Shown: positions 1-9,583, numbered from the stretch's first letter. The stretch: DNA of 64,000 nucleotides from Porticoccus litoralis (GCF_030676955.1 NZ_JAUUUU010000001.1:310001-374000); one strand, 5' to 3'. The notes: generated from the sequence alone by a model not told the origin. Translations and numbers: made by a program.

Positions 1-51
1 GTACTCGCTATCAGCAAACTGAACCTGGAATCACCCGACCAAAGCACCTGA
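1..51 (+). CDS. C-terminal end of an unidentified plus-strand gene
   Basis: Frame 1 is open from the window edge and stops with TGA at 49-51, giving a 16-residue tail ending SPDQST. It points toward yajQ, so the two genes converge. The fragment is too short to assign a family, and it may not be coding at all. Confidence 0.4.
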   Translation, partial: VLAISKLNLESPDQST

Positions 52-71
52 CGACTTCTCTCAGGTGAAAA

Positions 72-557
72 TCAATCCCTGAAATTTTCGTACTGAAAGG
101 GTTGGCCAAGCTCCGCCCCTTTAACCAGCGCTATCGCCTGCTGAAGATCATCACGCTTTTTGCCACTGACTCGAATTTTGTCGCCCTGTATGGATGCCTG
201 CACTTTCATCTTCGAATCTTTCAGTAACTTGATAATCTTTTTCGCCATGGGCTGGTCGATACCCTGTTTGAACCGCACCTTTAGGGAGAAGGTTTTGCCA
301 ATGTGCAGGGCCTCTTCGTCTACATCCACCACGTAGGGGTCCACGTTGCGTTTCACCAGGTTTTTGCTGAACATATCCATCAGTTGCTGGCATTGAAAGT
401 CAGACTCTGCCGCGAGGGTAACGATTTCGTCTTTGAGCTCGACACTTGCCGCAACGCCACGAAAATCAAACCGCGTTGTCAGTTCACGCTGGGTGTTTTC
501 GGTAGCATTGCGGATCTCCACCATATCTACTTCTGAAACGATATCGAACGTCGGCAT
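72..557 (-). CDS. yajQ: YajQ family cyclic-di-GMP-binding protein
   Basis: The 161-residue product has the full length and hallmark start (MPTFDIVSEVDMVEIRNA) of the YajQ/UPF0234 family, followed by the DFRG segment and the C-terminal ending YENFRD. Family members bind nucleotides and nucleic acid, and some bind cyclic di-GMP and act with transcription factors; the cellular role here is inferred only from the family. It is a cytosolic protein made of two ferredoxin-like folds. The gene stands alone, convergent with the fragment at the window edge and downstream of the large hybrid kinase with a 168-base gap. Confidence 0.95.
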   Translation of the reverse strand: MPTFDIVSEVDMVEIRNATENTQRELTTRFDFRGVAASVELKDEIVTLAAESDFQCQQLMDMFSKNLVKRNVDPYVVDVDEEALHIGKTFSLKVRFKQGIDQPMAKKIIKLLKDSKMKVQASIQGDKIRVSGKKRDDLQQAIALVKGAELGQPFQYENFRD

Positions 558-725
558 TTTTCAGGCACCTTATGGGTAAAAATTTAAAGGCGTTAGTCTA
601 GCCGTCCAGAACCTTCTGGAAAAGCACCACACATGGCATCCAAAAAATGGTTTGTTGCCTCTCGGTAACAGGCGATATTTAACCGGCTATGCGCCAGGAA
701 AATGCGAACTCTAAAGACAGTGGCT

Positions 726-3700
726 TTAGCCCGTTTTAGTGGGCCGGACCAATTCGGTGATGTGCTTGGCGAGTTTCTCGGGGGAAACCGGCTTGGACAT
801 GTAGTGCAGCTCGGCCTGTTCGACCTGCTGGCGAACCTCATCGGAGTTATCTGCACTGATGATTATACAGGGGCGATGACGCCAGGTTTGTGGCATTTCG
901 CGCACCAGCTCAATACCCGTAAGGTGTTCCTCCAAGTGAAAGTCCACCAGCATAATATCCGGTGGATAGCTGCTCACCAGCGCCTGCAAGTCTTTTGGTC
1001 CTTTTGCCAGCATCACCTGGCAACCCCATTGGCTAAGCAGGCTTTTCATTCCTTCAAGAATTTCCTCTTCGTTATCGATACAGAGAACCCGAAGCCCTCT
1101 TAATTCCGGTCTCACTTTGGGTGTTGACGACGGTGTTTCAGGAACCAACACCGGGTTCCCGAGGGGAACCAGAATGCTGAATACTGAACCTTCACCGGGT
1201 TCTGACTTGACTCCAATTTCATGGTGCATCAGATCCGCCATGCCCTTGGCAATGGTCAGCCCGAGCCCCAGTCCTTTATCAGTGCTGGTGGCGCCTGGAC
1301 TGAGCCGTTCAAACTCCATAAAAATTCTGTCCATGGCATGGGGCGCAATACCCGGCCCGGTATCCCACACTTCAATGCGCAACCCGTTGTTGATACGGCG
1401 ACAACCCAGCAACAGACGACCTCGTTTGGTGTAGTGAATGGCATTACTGAGGAAGTTCTGCAAAATACGACGCAATAGATGTGGGTCGCTGGCCACTACC
1501 TTACGGCTGGGCACAAAACGTAATTCAATTCCCTTCTCCAACGCCAGGGCACCAAACTCAGCAGCCAATTCTTCCAGCATGGAGTGAAGACAGAAACTTT
1601 TGATATCCGGTTGCATTTTGCCACCTTCGAGGCCGGAGATTTCCCTGAGGGCGGAGATCAGATTTTCAGACGTTTCAAGGGATTTCTGCACATGACCAAT
1701 ATGATGGGCCAGCGATGCCTGGTCAGTGCCGGCAATTTGATGCTGAATGGAAGTCAGAAACAGTTTGGCGGCGCTGATCGGTTGCAACAGGTCATGACTT
1801 GCCGCCTGCATGAAACGGCTTTTACTGGCATGCAGTTCACGCAGTTCTTCCTCGGCGCGGGCACGTAAACGGATTTCTTCCCCCATTTTAAAATTAAGAT
1901 TGGAAAGATCTGCCGTGCGCTGGGCAACACGATCTTCCAGTGTGGCTTTCGCCTCTTCCAACGCCTTAACCACGGTTTTGTATTCACTAATATCTGTGAA
2001 GCTGGCAACAAAACCGCCATTGGGCATGGGATTTCCCACAACCTGAATGGTGGTGCCATTGGGCAATGTGCGCTCAAATCGGTGGGAACCCCCATTGCGC
2101 AGCAATTCCAGTCGGCGCTCTACTTGGCTCTCGGGGTTATCGGAATCCCGGTATAGCCCCTTTTTGGCATTGTATTCGTACACCGATTTGATTGGGCATC
2201 CCACATAGAGTAGCCGAGCCGGATAATCAAACATCTGCTCATAGCGGCGATTCCAGGCGACGATTCTGAGATCGGCATCGACCACGCAAATACCCTGGGA
2301 AATCGTTTCAACCGTGGTTTGCAGCAGGTCACGATTGAACTGGAGTTGCTCTGATGTTCCGCCAACAATAGCGGCCAAGTCACTGAACTGTAGAGGCTCG
2401 GTCCTCTGTAAAAGCGTGATCGCGCTTTGTGCCGACGCCGACCCCACGATTGCCGCCAGGTAACGCTCTACCCGGCGTACGACAAAGACGGGTGCCCGGT
2501 CATTGTCAAGTAGTCTCTGCTGATAACGTTCCTCACAACCACGCCACAGTTCTGCCTGCTGTTTGCGGTTAAGGAATGATTCCATCAATTGCCGCAACTG
2601 CACTACCCGTATGGAAGACAGTTCGTAATCGTCTTCGCCATAGAGGGTTGGACCTGGCGCATCCACAAATTCGGCAGCCTGGAAACAGTCCCGTTCATCC
2701 TGTCTGACCAGTAACGAAACAACGATGTAGATCAGCAGGTTACTCAGCAGACTCCAGATAACCCCATGGCTGAGCGGGTCAAGAAAATCCATTCCGAAAA
2801 GTGCCTGGGGGCGCAGCCATTGGAGCTGCCAGGGCCCCTGAACAAGAATCACATCGTCGGTGGGCAATAGCGTGGGCAGCAACAGACAATACCACCAGAA
2901 AAGAAATCCCACGGCCAGCCCGGCATAAACGCCTTTGGCATGACCGCGTCGCCAATAGGCTCCGCCGAGGAGCGCAGGAGCTAGTTGGGCAAAACAGGCA
3001 AAAGACACCAGACCAATGGATGCCAACGCCTCTTCCTCCCTCATCATCCGATACATGACCCAGGAGGCCATCAGTATGGCAAGAATGCATACCCGCCGAA
3101 TCCAGCGAAGGTGCTGGCCCATGAAGTAGGCCGTCTGCCGAAACTGATCCTTCCGCCAACGTAACAGCAACGGCAAGATGATTTCGTTCGACACCATAAT
3201 GGAAAGTGTCACAGAGGCCACAATCACCATGCCCGTCGCCGCAGAGAAACCACCAGCAAAGGCAAGAATGGCCAGCAATTCAGAACCACTGCTAATCGGT
3301 AGACTCAAAACATAGGTGTCTGGCGCCACCTCACTACCAGAGAACAGATGGGTGCCCACCACAGAGATCGGCAGCACCACCGCCATAATCACCAGTAAAT
3401 AAAGAGGGAAAAACCAGTGGGCTACCTGAAGATCGCGCTCACTCTGATACTCCACCACCGTGACATGAAACTGTCTGGGCAGGCAGATGATCGCCAACAT
3501 CGACAACAGGACCATGGTGATAAATGGCGGGTTAACGGGGTTTGATAACCATGAGTCCATGAGCACATCATCGGAAAGCAATGGCCCGAGTTCCACGGTA
3601 CTCGCCATAACGAGCGCCAGGATAGCCAGCGCCACCATGGCCACCACTTTAATCACCGACTCTACAGCCAGTGCCGCCATCATGCCCCGATTCCGTTCGC

Positions 3701-4241
3701 GCCCCTCAATGTGCCGGGTACCGAAAACCATTGCGAACAGTGCCAGCATCAGAGCGGTTACCAATACGCTGTCAGGCAGGTATGCGGAACTTGTCTCCGT
3801 CGGTCCAGACAGGGTATCCCAAGCCAGTGAAATCGCCTTCAGTTGCAGCGAGATATAGGGCATGGAGCCGACCACGGCCACCACGGTGACCAGCGCAGCC
3901 AACAACTGACGTTTGCCATAACGGGAACCAATAAAGTCGGCGATGGAGGTGGTTTTCTGCCGGTTACCGATATTGACGAGTTTACGGAGAATCGGCCCAC
4001 CGAATACAAACACCAGCATGGGGCCCAGATAGATGGGAATATAGGCCCAAGCATATTGGGGGGCCACACCTACGGCCCCGAAAAATGTCCAGGAAGAACA
4101 GTAGACGGCCAGAGTCAGGCTATAAATATAGGGGCGTAAACGGTTGTGCCAGTCAGGTTGACGCTCTGCCCATAGGGCGACAAGCACGAGAAGAAACACG
4201 CAACTCAAGGCAATCAGCAACAGCAAGGGTTGAGAAATCAT
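726..4241 (-). CDS. SSS-transporter-domain hybrid sensor kinase/response regulator (CrbS/MxtR-like)
   Basis: This 1171-residue inner-membrane protein has an N-terminal sodium:solute symporter-like region (about 1-515, roughly 13 membrane segments), a linker, a PAS domain (about 640-750), a coiled coil, a DHp domain with H816 in HDLLQP, an ATPase domain (DTGPGIAP at 960-967, KGLGLGLTIAKG at 989-1000) and a receiver domain (about 1050-1165, acceptor D1100 in MLVDFHL). The layout matches the CrbS/MxtR kinases, which with the regulator CrbR/ErdR control acetate use and acs expression. It is divergent from prpE across 179 bases, which fits a role in short-chain acid use, but no CrbR-like regulator lies in the window. 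Whether the transporter domain transports or only senses is unknown. Confidence 0.9.
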   Translation of the reverse strand: MISQPLLLLIALSCVFLLVLVALWAERQPDWHNRLRPYIYSLTLAVYCSSWTFFGAVGVAPQYAWAYIPIYLGPMLVFVFGGPILRKLVNIGNRQKTTSIADFIGSRYGKRQLLAALVTVVAVVGSMPYISLQLKAISLAWDTLSGPTETSSAYLPDSVLVTALMLALFAMVFGTRHIEGRERNRGMMAALAVESVIKVVAMVALAILALVMASTVELGPLLSDDVLMDSWLSNPVNPPFITMVLLSMLAIICLPRQFHVTVVEYQSERDLQVAHWFFPLYLLVIMAVVLPISVVGTHLFSGSEVAPDTYVLSLPISSGSELLAILAFAGGFSAATGMVIVASVTLSIMVSNEIILPLLLRWRKDQFRQTAYFMGQHLRWIRRVCILAILMASWVMYRMMREEEALASIGLVSFACFAQLAPALLGGAYWRRGHAKGVYAGLAVGFLFWWYCLLLPTLLPTDDVILVQGPWQLQWLRPQALFGMDFLDPLSHGVIWSLLSNLLIYIVVSLLVRQDERDCFQAAEFVDAPGPTLYGEDDYELSSIRVVQLRQLMESFLNRKQQAELWRGCEERYQQRLLDNDRAPVFVVRRVERYLAAIVGSASAQSAITLLQRTEPLQFSDLAAIVGGTSEQLQFNRDLLQTTVETISQGICVVDADLRIVAWNRRYEQMFDYPARLLYVGCPIKSVYEYNAKKGLYRDSDNPESQVERRLELLRNGGSHRFERTLPNGTTIQVVGNPMPNGGFVASFTDISEYKTVVKALEEAKATLEDRVAQRTADLSNLNFKMGEEIRLRARAEEELRELHASKSRFMQAASHDLLQPISAAKLFLTSIQHQIAGTDQASLAHHIGHVQKSLETSENLISALREISGLEGGKMQPDIKSFCLHSMLEELAAEFGALALEKGIELRFVPSRKVVASDPHLLRRILQNFLSNAIHYTKRGRLLLGCRRINNGLRIEVWDTGPGIAPHAMDRIFMEFERLSPGATSTDKGLGLGLTIAKGMADLMHHEIGVKSEPGEGSVFSILVPLGNPVLVPETPSSTPKVRPELRGLRVLCIDNEEEILEGMKSLLSQWGCQVMLAKGPKDLQALVSSYPPDIMLVDFHLEEHLTGIELVREMPQTWRHRPCIIISADNSDEVRQQVEQAELHYMSKPVSPEKLAKHITELVRPTKTG

Positions 4242-4420
4242 GGCTTCTCGGAAACCTTTTATGGCAACGCATAACCTGTCATGGCTGAAGAGTCGATGAT
4301 TTTCGTGAAGGTTGCAAGTGATGTGCTACTTAAGTTGTTGTACCTAGGTCGTATTGCGCTCACGGTGCCCATGGCAAACAATTCAGCAAAATAATTTAAG
4401 GTTGGGGGAAGGATCTCAAT
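4242..4420. promoter_or_regulatory. Divergent promoter region between the hybrid kinase and prpE
   Basis: The 179 bases hold both transcription starts. A purine-rich ribosome site (GGGGGAAGG, about 4403-4411) precedes the prpE ATG at 4421. I could not place reliable -35/-10 boxes. A CrbR/ErdR-type site would be expected if the neighbouring kinase controls prpE, but I know of no motif that I can confirm here. Confidence 0.4.
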
Positions 4421-6325
4421 ATGTCTGTAGTTAATGCCTATCAGAAACAATATCAACAGTTTTTGGAAAACCCTGAACAATTCTGGCAAGAACAGGCTAA
4501 TCGTATTGCCTGGTATAAAAAGCCGACCAACATTCTCAGCGTGGATGAGAACGAATACTTTCGCTGGTATACCGACGGGGAGCTGAACACCAGTTATCTG
4601 TGTCTCGACTATCACGTGGAACAGGGTCGAGGTGAACAGGCCGCGCTGATCTACGATTCCCCGGTTACCGACACCAAAGCCACCTACACCTACCGTGAAT
4701 TGCGTGATCAAGTAGCGCTGTTTGCCGGTGGACTGAAAAGCCTGGGTGTGGAAAAAGGTGATCGCGTAGTGATTTATATGCCAATGGTGCCCGAAGCGGC
4801 CATCGCCATGCTGGCCTGTGCCAGACTGGGCGCAATACACTCCGTGGTATTTGGCGGCTTTGCTCCCGACGAGCTGGCTGTGCGTATTGATGACGCTCAC
4901 CCGAAAGTCATCGTGACAGCGTCATGTGGCATCGAAATCAACCGTGTCATCGATTACAAGCCCATGGTTGATGAGGCCTTCAAGATTGCCGAGCACAAAC
5001 CCCGTCATGTGGTCTTACTCCAGCGTCCACAGTCACAGGCAGACATGCAACCCGGACGGGACGTCGACTGGCAGGATCTGGTCTCAGGCGCTACACCCGC
5101 GGAACCGGTTCCTGTCAAAGGTACTGATCCGCTGTATATCCTCTACACTTCCGGGACAACCGGTAAACCCAAAGGAGTGGTGCGGGACAACGGTGGGCAT
5201 GCAGTCGCGATGTGCTACAGCATGGATGTTGTCTATAACGTCGAACCCGGTGATGTTTACTGGGCCGCGTCTGATGTGGGCTGGGTGGTAGGCCATTCCT
5301 ACATTGTCTACGCTCCCCTCCTGACTGGCTGCACCACGATTCTGTATGAAGGCAAACCGGTCAGGACCCCTGACTCCGGTGCTTTCTGGCGGGTCTGTGC
5401 TGAACACGGCGTAAAGACCATGTTTACGGCACCCACTGCATTTCGTGCAGTTCGAAAGGAAGATCCTGAAGCTGAAAACCTGAAGCAATACGATCTGTCG
5501 AAACTGGAGCGTATTTACCTGGCTGGGGAACGACTGGACCCCCCCACTTACGAGTGGCTGAAAGAAAAAACCAAGCTGCCCGTGATTGACCACTGGTGGC
5601 AGACAGAAACTGCCTGGGCCATAGCCGGAAACCCTATAGGTCTTGAACCCATGCCCACCAAGCCTGGTTCAGCCACGGTGCCAATGCCTGGCTACCAGGT
5701 ACAGATTCTCAACGAAGCCGGTGAACCGGTGAGTGGCGGTGAAAAAGGTAATATCGCCATTAAGCTGCCCCTGCCTCCGGGCACGCTGGCCACTATCTGG
5801 GGCAATCACCCACGATTTGAAGCAGGCTATCTAAACACCTATCCAGGCTATTACCTGACCGGTGACGAGGGTTACCTTGACGAAGAAAATTATCTCTTTG
5901 TCATGGGTCGCTGTGACGATGTCATTAACGTCGCTGGCCACCGCCTGTCCACCGGTCAAATGGAAGAAATTGTCGGATCTCACCCGGCGGTCGCTGAATG
6001 TGCCGTGATCGGTATTAGCGATAGCCTTAAAGGACAACTGCCCCTGGGCTTGGTGGTTCTCAAGGATGGCGCATCCCTTCGCAAGGACGATCTCGCCGCG
6101 GAGCTGAAACAAATGGTGCGTGCGAAAATTGGGGCCGTGGGTTGCTACGATCAGTCATTGATTGTGCAAAGACTTCCCAAGACCCGCTCTGGAAAAATTC
6201 TGCGTCGCACCATGCGCCAGATTGCCGATGGCGAGTCCTACAACGTGCCCTCGACCATCGATGATCCCGCAATACTGGATGAAATTTCTCAGGCGATGAA
6301 AACCGCGGGAAGACCTTCTGCCTAA
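4421..6325 (+). CDS. prpE: Propionyl-CoA synthetase (AMP-forming acyl-CoA ligase)
   Basis: The 634-residue cytosolic enzyme belongs to the ANL superfamily and activates a short-chain acid, probably propionate, with ATP and CoA. The P-loop YTSGTTGKPKG is at 242-252, the RDNGGHAVA stretch that sets PrpE/ACSS3 enzymes apart from acetyl-CoA synthetase at 255-263, and the acylation-regulated lysine in SGKILRR at K592. The N-terminal ACAS segment is present. The ATG at 4421 has a strong ribosome site. The gene is monocistronic, ending at a hairpin terminator at 6364. Acetate activity is also possible, as substrate preference cannot be read from sequence alone. No other prp genes are nearby. Confidence 0.9.
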   Translation: MSVVNAYQKQYQQFLENPEQFWQEQANRIAWYKKPTNILSVDENEYFRWYTDGELNTSYLCLDYHVEQGRGEQAALIYDSPVTDTKATYTYRELRDQVALFAGGLKSLGVEKGDRVVIYMPMVPEAAIAMLACARLGAIHSVVFGGFAPDELAVRIDDAHPKVIVTASCGIEINRVIDYKPMVDEAFKIAEHKPRHVVLLQRPQSQADMQPGRDVDWQDLVSGATPAEPVPVKGTDPLYILYTSGTTGKPKGVVRDNGGHAVAMCYSMDVVYNVEPGDVYWAASDVGWVVGHSYIVYAPLLTGCTTILYEGKPVRTPDSGAFWRVCAEHGVKTMFTAPTAFRAVRKEDPEAENLKQYDLSKLERIYLAGERLDPPTYEWLKEKTKLPVIDHWWQTETAWAIAGNPIGLEPMPTKPGSATVPMPGYQVQILNEAGEPVSGGEKGNIAIKLPLPPGTLATIWGNHPRFEAGYLNTYPGYYLTGDEGYLDEENYLFVMGRCDDVINVAGHRLSTGQMEEIVGSHPAVAECAVIGISDSLKGQLPLGLVVLKDGASLRKDDLAAELKQMVRAKIGAVGCYDQSLIVQRLPKTRSGKILRRTMRQIADGESYNVPSTIDDPAILDEISQAMKTAGRPSA

Positions 6326-6363
6326 ACAACCTCTTTACGCTTTCTCCATTCCAGCAATCCTTC

Positions 6364-6392
6364 CCGGTGGCCACAACCACCGGTTTTTTTTG
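6364..6392 (+). terminator. Intrinsic terminator after prpE
   Basis: A 7-bp GC-rich stem (CCGGTGG at 6364-6370, CCACCGG at 6377-6383) is followed directly by eight T residues. It lies 39 bases after the prpE stop and also separates prpE from the convergent panD. Confidence 0.9.
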
Positions 6393-6415
6393 CCTGCGGA
6401 TTGGGCCTCGAAACT

Positions 6416-6796
6416 TCAGGCCGCCTGGACGGGAATGGTATTGTCAGAACGCTCTACGGTATTGTCGGCATTCAGATAAACTAGGCGGGGTTTGTACTTA
6501 GCCAGCTCTTCCTCGGAATATTGGGCATAGGTAGCGATGATCACCCGGTCACCCACCTGGCATTTGCGTGCGGCTGCACCGTTCATGGAAATAATGCCTG
6601 AGCCAGGCTCGCCGCGAATAATATAAGTAGTAAAACGCTCACCATTATTGACGTTGTAGATGTCAATCTGCTCAAACTCCCGCAGACCTGCCAATTCCAG
6701 TAAGTTGGCATCAATGGCACAGGACCCGTCATACCAAAGTTCGGCATGGGTAACGCTGGCCATATGCAATTTGCCTTTCAGCATGGTGCTCAACAT
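6416..6796 (-). CDS. panD: Aspartate 1-decarboxylase proenzyme
   Basis: PanD makes beta-alanine from aspartate for pantothenate synthesis. The 126-residue chain has the usual length and the self-cleavage site G24-S25 (YDGSCAID), where the serine becomes the pyruvoyl cofactor. The conserved MLKGKLH start and the NGAAA segment near residue 73 are present. It starts 12 bases after the panC stop, so both are one transcription unit that probably begins at dnaB. No panB is in the window. Confidence 0.97.
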   Translation of the reverse strand: MLSTMLKGKLHMASVTHAELWYDGSCAIDANLLELAGLREFEQIDIYNVNNGERFTTYIIRGEPGSGIISMNGAAARKCQVGDRVIIATYAQYSEEELAKYKPRLVYLNADNTVERSDNTIPVQAA

Positions 6797-6808
6797 GATG
6801 GTATTCCT

Positions 6809-7654
6809 CTACGTTAGGGAAATATTGTCAATCAGTCGTGCATGGGAGGTGTACATTGCCCCCAGCACCGTAATCTGTTGGTCATCTTCCGCGGCAAGTT
6901 CCAGTGTTTTGCTGTTACACACTGTCACGTAGTCCACTTTGAAACCCGCCTGTTCAATCTGGCTTTTCGCCTCCGCCTCCAGTGCCGGAAAATCCCTGTT
7001 GCCTGCCTCTATCTGGGTAACAACCCAACTCAGGCTGCGGTTGAGTTGGTTGCAGCGGGGACGCTCTTCTGCCGTCAGGTAACCGTTGCGGGAACTCATG
7101 GCCAGTCCATCCGCCTCACGATGAATGGGAGCCGCGGTAATTTCGACCGGCATACAGAGGTCTTCAACCATGCGACGTATTACCGCCAGCTGCTGAAAGT
7201 CCTTGATACCGAAAACCGCTTCGTCCGGCTGCACGATATTGAAGAGCTTGGTGACCACAGTGGTGACCCCCTCGAAATGGCCGGGACGACTGGCGCCGCA
7301 CAACACATCGGTCATCGTGGGGCAAATAACCCGGGTCTGGGTATCCAGGCCATTGGGGTACATCTCGTTATCATCCGGGTGAAAAAGGAAGTCACAGCCT
7401 ACGGCACGTAACCTGGCGCAATCATCTTCAAAGGTTCGCGGATACTTGTCCCAGTCTTCGTTGAGACCGAATTGCAGGCCATTGACAAAAATTGAACAGA
7501 CCACAATATCATTGGTCTGCTGCGCCCGCTTCACCAGTTCAATATGGGCATCGTGCAGGTTCCCCATGGTGGGAACAAAGCCGATGCGCTTACCCTGACG
7601 GCGTAACTGCAACAATGATTGACGGAGGCCTTGTATGGAATGAAATATTTGCAT
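6809..7654 (-). CDS. panC: Pantothenate synthetase (pantoate--beta-alanine ligase)
   Basis: PanC joins pantoate and beta-alanine with ATP in the cytosol. The 281-residue protein has the nucleotidyltransferase signature PTMGNLHDAH (28-37), the GASRPGHFEGV segment, the GIKDFQQ motif and the MSSRNGYL motif, in family order. The usual FVNPxQF segment reads FVNGLQF, a proline-to-glycine change near the substrate pocket. It lies 27 bases after the dnaB stop and 12 before panD, so it is likely cotranscribed with both. Confidence 0.96.
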   Translation of the reverse strand: MQIFHSIQGLRQSLLQLRRQGKRIGFVPTMGNLHDAHIELVKRAQQTNDIVVCSIFVNGLQFGLNEDWDKYPRTFEDDCARLRAVGCDFLFHPDDNEMYPNGLDTQTRVICPTMTDVLCGASRPGHFEGVTTVVTKLFNIVQPDEAVFGIKDFQQLAVIRRMVEDLCMPVEITAAPIHREADGLAMSSRNGYLTAEERPRCNQLNRSLSWVVTQIEAGNRDFPALEAEAKSQIEQAGFKVDYVTVCNSKTLELAAEDDQQITVLGAMYTSHARLIDNISLT

Positions 7655-7681
7655 GGGGTTTCCGAACAGATAAGACGAGGA

Positions 7682-9040
7682 TTACTCGGCGAAATAATCC
7701 CGGGCGAGATTTTCAAACCGTGTGTATTTGCCCAGGAAGGCCAATTTGCAGGTGCCGATCGGGCCATTACGCTGCTTGCCGATAATCACTTCTGCCACAC
7801 CCTTGTCGGGGCTGTCCTCGTTGTACACCTCATCCCTGTAGATGAAGACAATGACGTCCGCATCCTGCTCAATAGCACCGGACTCCCTCAGGTCAGAATT
7901 GATCGGGCGTTTGTTGGGGCGATGTTCCAGATTACGACTCAACTGAGACAACGCAATTAAAGGGCAACTAAACTCCCGGGCAATGGTCTTCAACTCACGG
8001 GAGATCTGAGAAATTTCGTTGGTGCGATTATCCGTCGGCACACTACCGCTCATCAGCTGCAGGTAGTCCACCACGATCAGACCGGGATCACCCTGCTCAC
8101 GGGCAATCTGGCGTATCCGATTGCGCAACTCCATGGGGGTAATGCCGGGGGTATCATCAATATACAGGGGGCGATCTTTCAGTCTCGATGCCGCACTGGA
8201 CAGTCTGGGCCAGTCATCTTCAGACAGGTTGCCCGAGCGCATTTTGGTCTGATCAATTTTGCCCAGAGAGGACATCATCCGCATGATCAATTGGCTGGCG
8301 GGCATCTCCAGACTGAACACCAGTACCGGCTTATCCTGGTTCAATACAGCATGCTCAGCCATGTTCATGGCAAACGAGGTTTTCCCCATGGATGGACGAC
8401 CGGCAACAATCACCAGATCCGCAGGCTGCCAACCGGACGTTCTCTCATCCAGGTCATCAAACCCTGTACTGATCCCAGTGATGTCTTCATCGTTATTAAA
8501 TAATTGATCAATGCGTTCAACTGCCTGCTTGAGCAGGTCATTGACCGATAGGAAACCGCCCTGCTTGGGGCGATTCTGGATAATATCAGAGAGCTTGCGT
8601 TCCGCTTCGGCCAGCAATTTGCTGCTGTCCCACCCCAGGGGGTTGTAGCCTTTTTTGACGATATCACTAGCGGCAGAAATCAGCTGGCGGATGATTGAGC
8701 GTTCCAGCACGATCTGTGCGTAGGCGCTGATGTTGGCCGAGCTGGGTGTATTGTTGGCGAGCTCAGCCAGGTATACCGAACCACCTACATGGTCCAGTTG
8801 ACTGTTGTTTTCAAGGGATTCAGAAAGCGTGATCAGATCCAGCGGCTTCTGCTCAGCAGAAAGCTGCCGCATGGTTTCAAAAATCAGCTGGTGATCGCTG
8901 GCAAAAAAATCTTTTTCGGAAATGACCGAGGCGACAGTATCAAAGGCACCATTACTCAGCATCAGGCCGCCGAGCACAGCCTGCTCCGCCTCTATGGAGT
9001 GAGGGAGCTGCTGCTCTGTGGTTCCCCTTTCATCAACCAT
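7682..9040 (-). CDS. dnaB: Replicative DNA helicase DnaB
   Basis: The 452-residue protein has the N-terminal helical collar domain (about 15-115), a linker, and a RecA-like motor domain with Walker A GRPSMGKT at 214-221, Walker B-type LIVVDYLQLM, and the C-terminal arginine-finger region. It is the hexameric 5'-3' helicase that drives the replication fork. The start ATG at 9040 follows a hairpin terminator that separates it from rplI, so it probably has its own promoter or is reached by readthrough. panC follows after only 27 bases. Confidence 0.98.
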   Translation of the reverse strand: MVDERGTTEQQLPHSIEAEQAVLGGLMLSNGAFDTVASVISEKDFFASDHQLIFETMRQLSAEQKPLDLITLSESLENNSQLDHVGGSVYLAELANNTPSSANISAYAQIVLERSIIRQLISAASDIVKKGYNPLGWDSSKLLAEAERKLSDIIQNRPKQGGFLSVNDLLKQAVERIDQLFNNDEDITGISTGFDDLDERTSGWQPADLVIVAGRPSMGKTSFAMNMAEHAVLNQDKPVLVFSLEMPASQLIMRMMSSLGKIDQTKMRSGNLSEDDWPRLSSAASRLKDRPLYIDDTPGITPMELRNRIRQIAREQGDPGLIVVDYLQLMSGSVPTDNRTNEISQISRELKTIAREFSCPLIALSQLSRNLEHRPNKRPINSDLRESGAIEQDADVIVFIYRDEVYNEDSPDKGVAEVIIGKQRNGPIGTCKLAFLGKYTRFENLARDYFAE

Positions 9041-9060
9041 CTACTGTCTCTCGCCAATGC

Positions 9061-9096
9061 AAAAACGGCACTGCGCTGATTACAGTGCAGTGCCGT
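9061..9096 (-). terminator. Intrinsic terminator between rplI and dnaB
   Basis: A perfect 10-bp stem (ACGGCACTGC at 9065-9074 and GCAGTGCCGT at 9087-9096) is followed, reading the minus strand, by a run of five T residues. It lies 38 bases after the rplI stop and just before dnaB, so it ends or attenuates the rpsF operon. Confidence 0.88.
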
Positions 9097-9133
9097 ATTG
9101 TTACCGATACTGAAACGGCAGGGAACTGCCGAA

Positions 9134-9583
9134 TTACTCAGCGACGATAGTCAGCTTGATAGGCTGGGTCACTTCGGCGTGCAACTGGATGTCGATTTCG
9201 AATTCACCCGTTTCACGCAGTGCACCTTCAGGCAACTTCACTTCGCTCTTGGTCACTTCAACACCAGCCGCAGTAATGGCATCGGCAATATCGCGTGTGC
9301 CGATGGAGCCAAACAGCTTGCCTTCATCACCGGCATTGCTGGCAATGACAATGGCATCCAGCGCTGCCAGTTGCTGGCCACGTGCTTCAGCAGAGCTGCG
9401 TTGCTCGGCGGCAGCGGCTTCAAGCTCTGCACGACGGGCTTCAAATTCAGCCAGGTTCTCAGCTGTGGCGAACACCGCTTTACCCTGTGGAATCAGGAAA
9501 TTGCGTCCATAGCCAGCCTTCACATTGACTTTGTCACCGATTGTGCCGAGCTTGCCGACTTTCTCCAGAAGAATAACTTCCAT
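9134..9583 (-). CDS. rplI: 50S ribosomal protein L9
   Basis: The 149-residue length equals that of the family. The N-terminal RNA-binding domain starts MEVILLEKVGKLGTIGDKV and contains the GYGRNFLIPQGKA signature; a long connecting helix (about 40-75) leads to the C-terminal domain. L9 binds 23S rRNA at the base of the L1 stalk and helps keep reading frame. It is the last gene of the rpsF-rpsR-DUF2232-rplI operon. Confidence 0.98.
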   Translation of the reverse strand: MEVILLEKVGKLGTIGDKVNVKAGYGRNFLIPQGKAVFATAENLAEFEARRAELEAAAAEQRSSAEARGQQLAALDAIVIASNAGDEGKLFGSIGTRDIADAITAAGVEVTKSEVKLPEGALRETGEFEIDIQLHAEVTQPIKLTIVAE

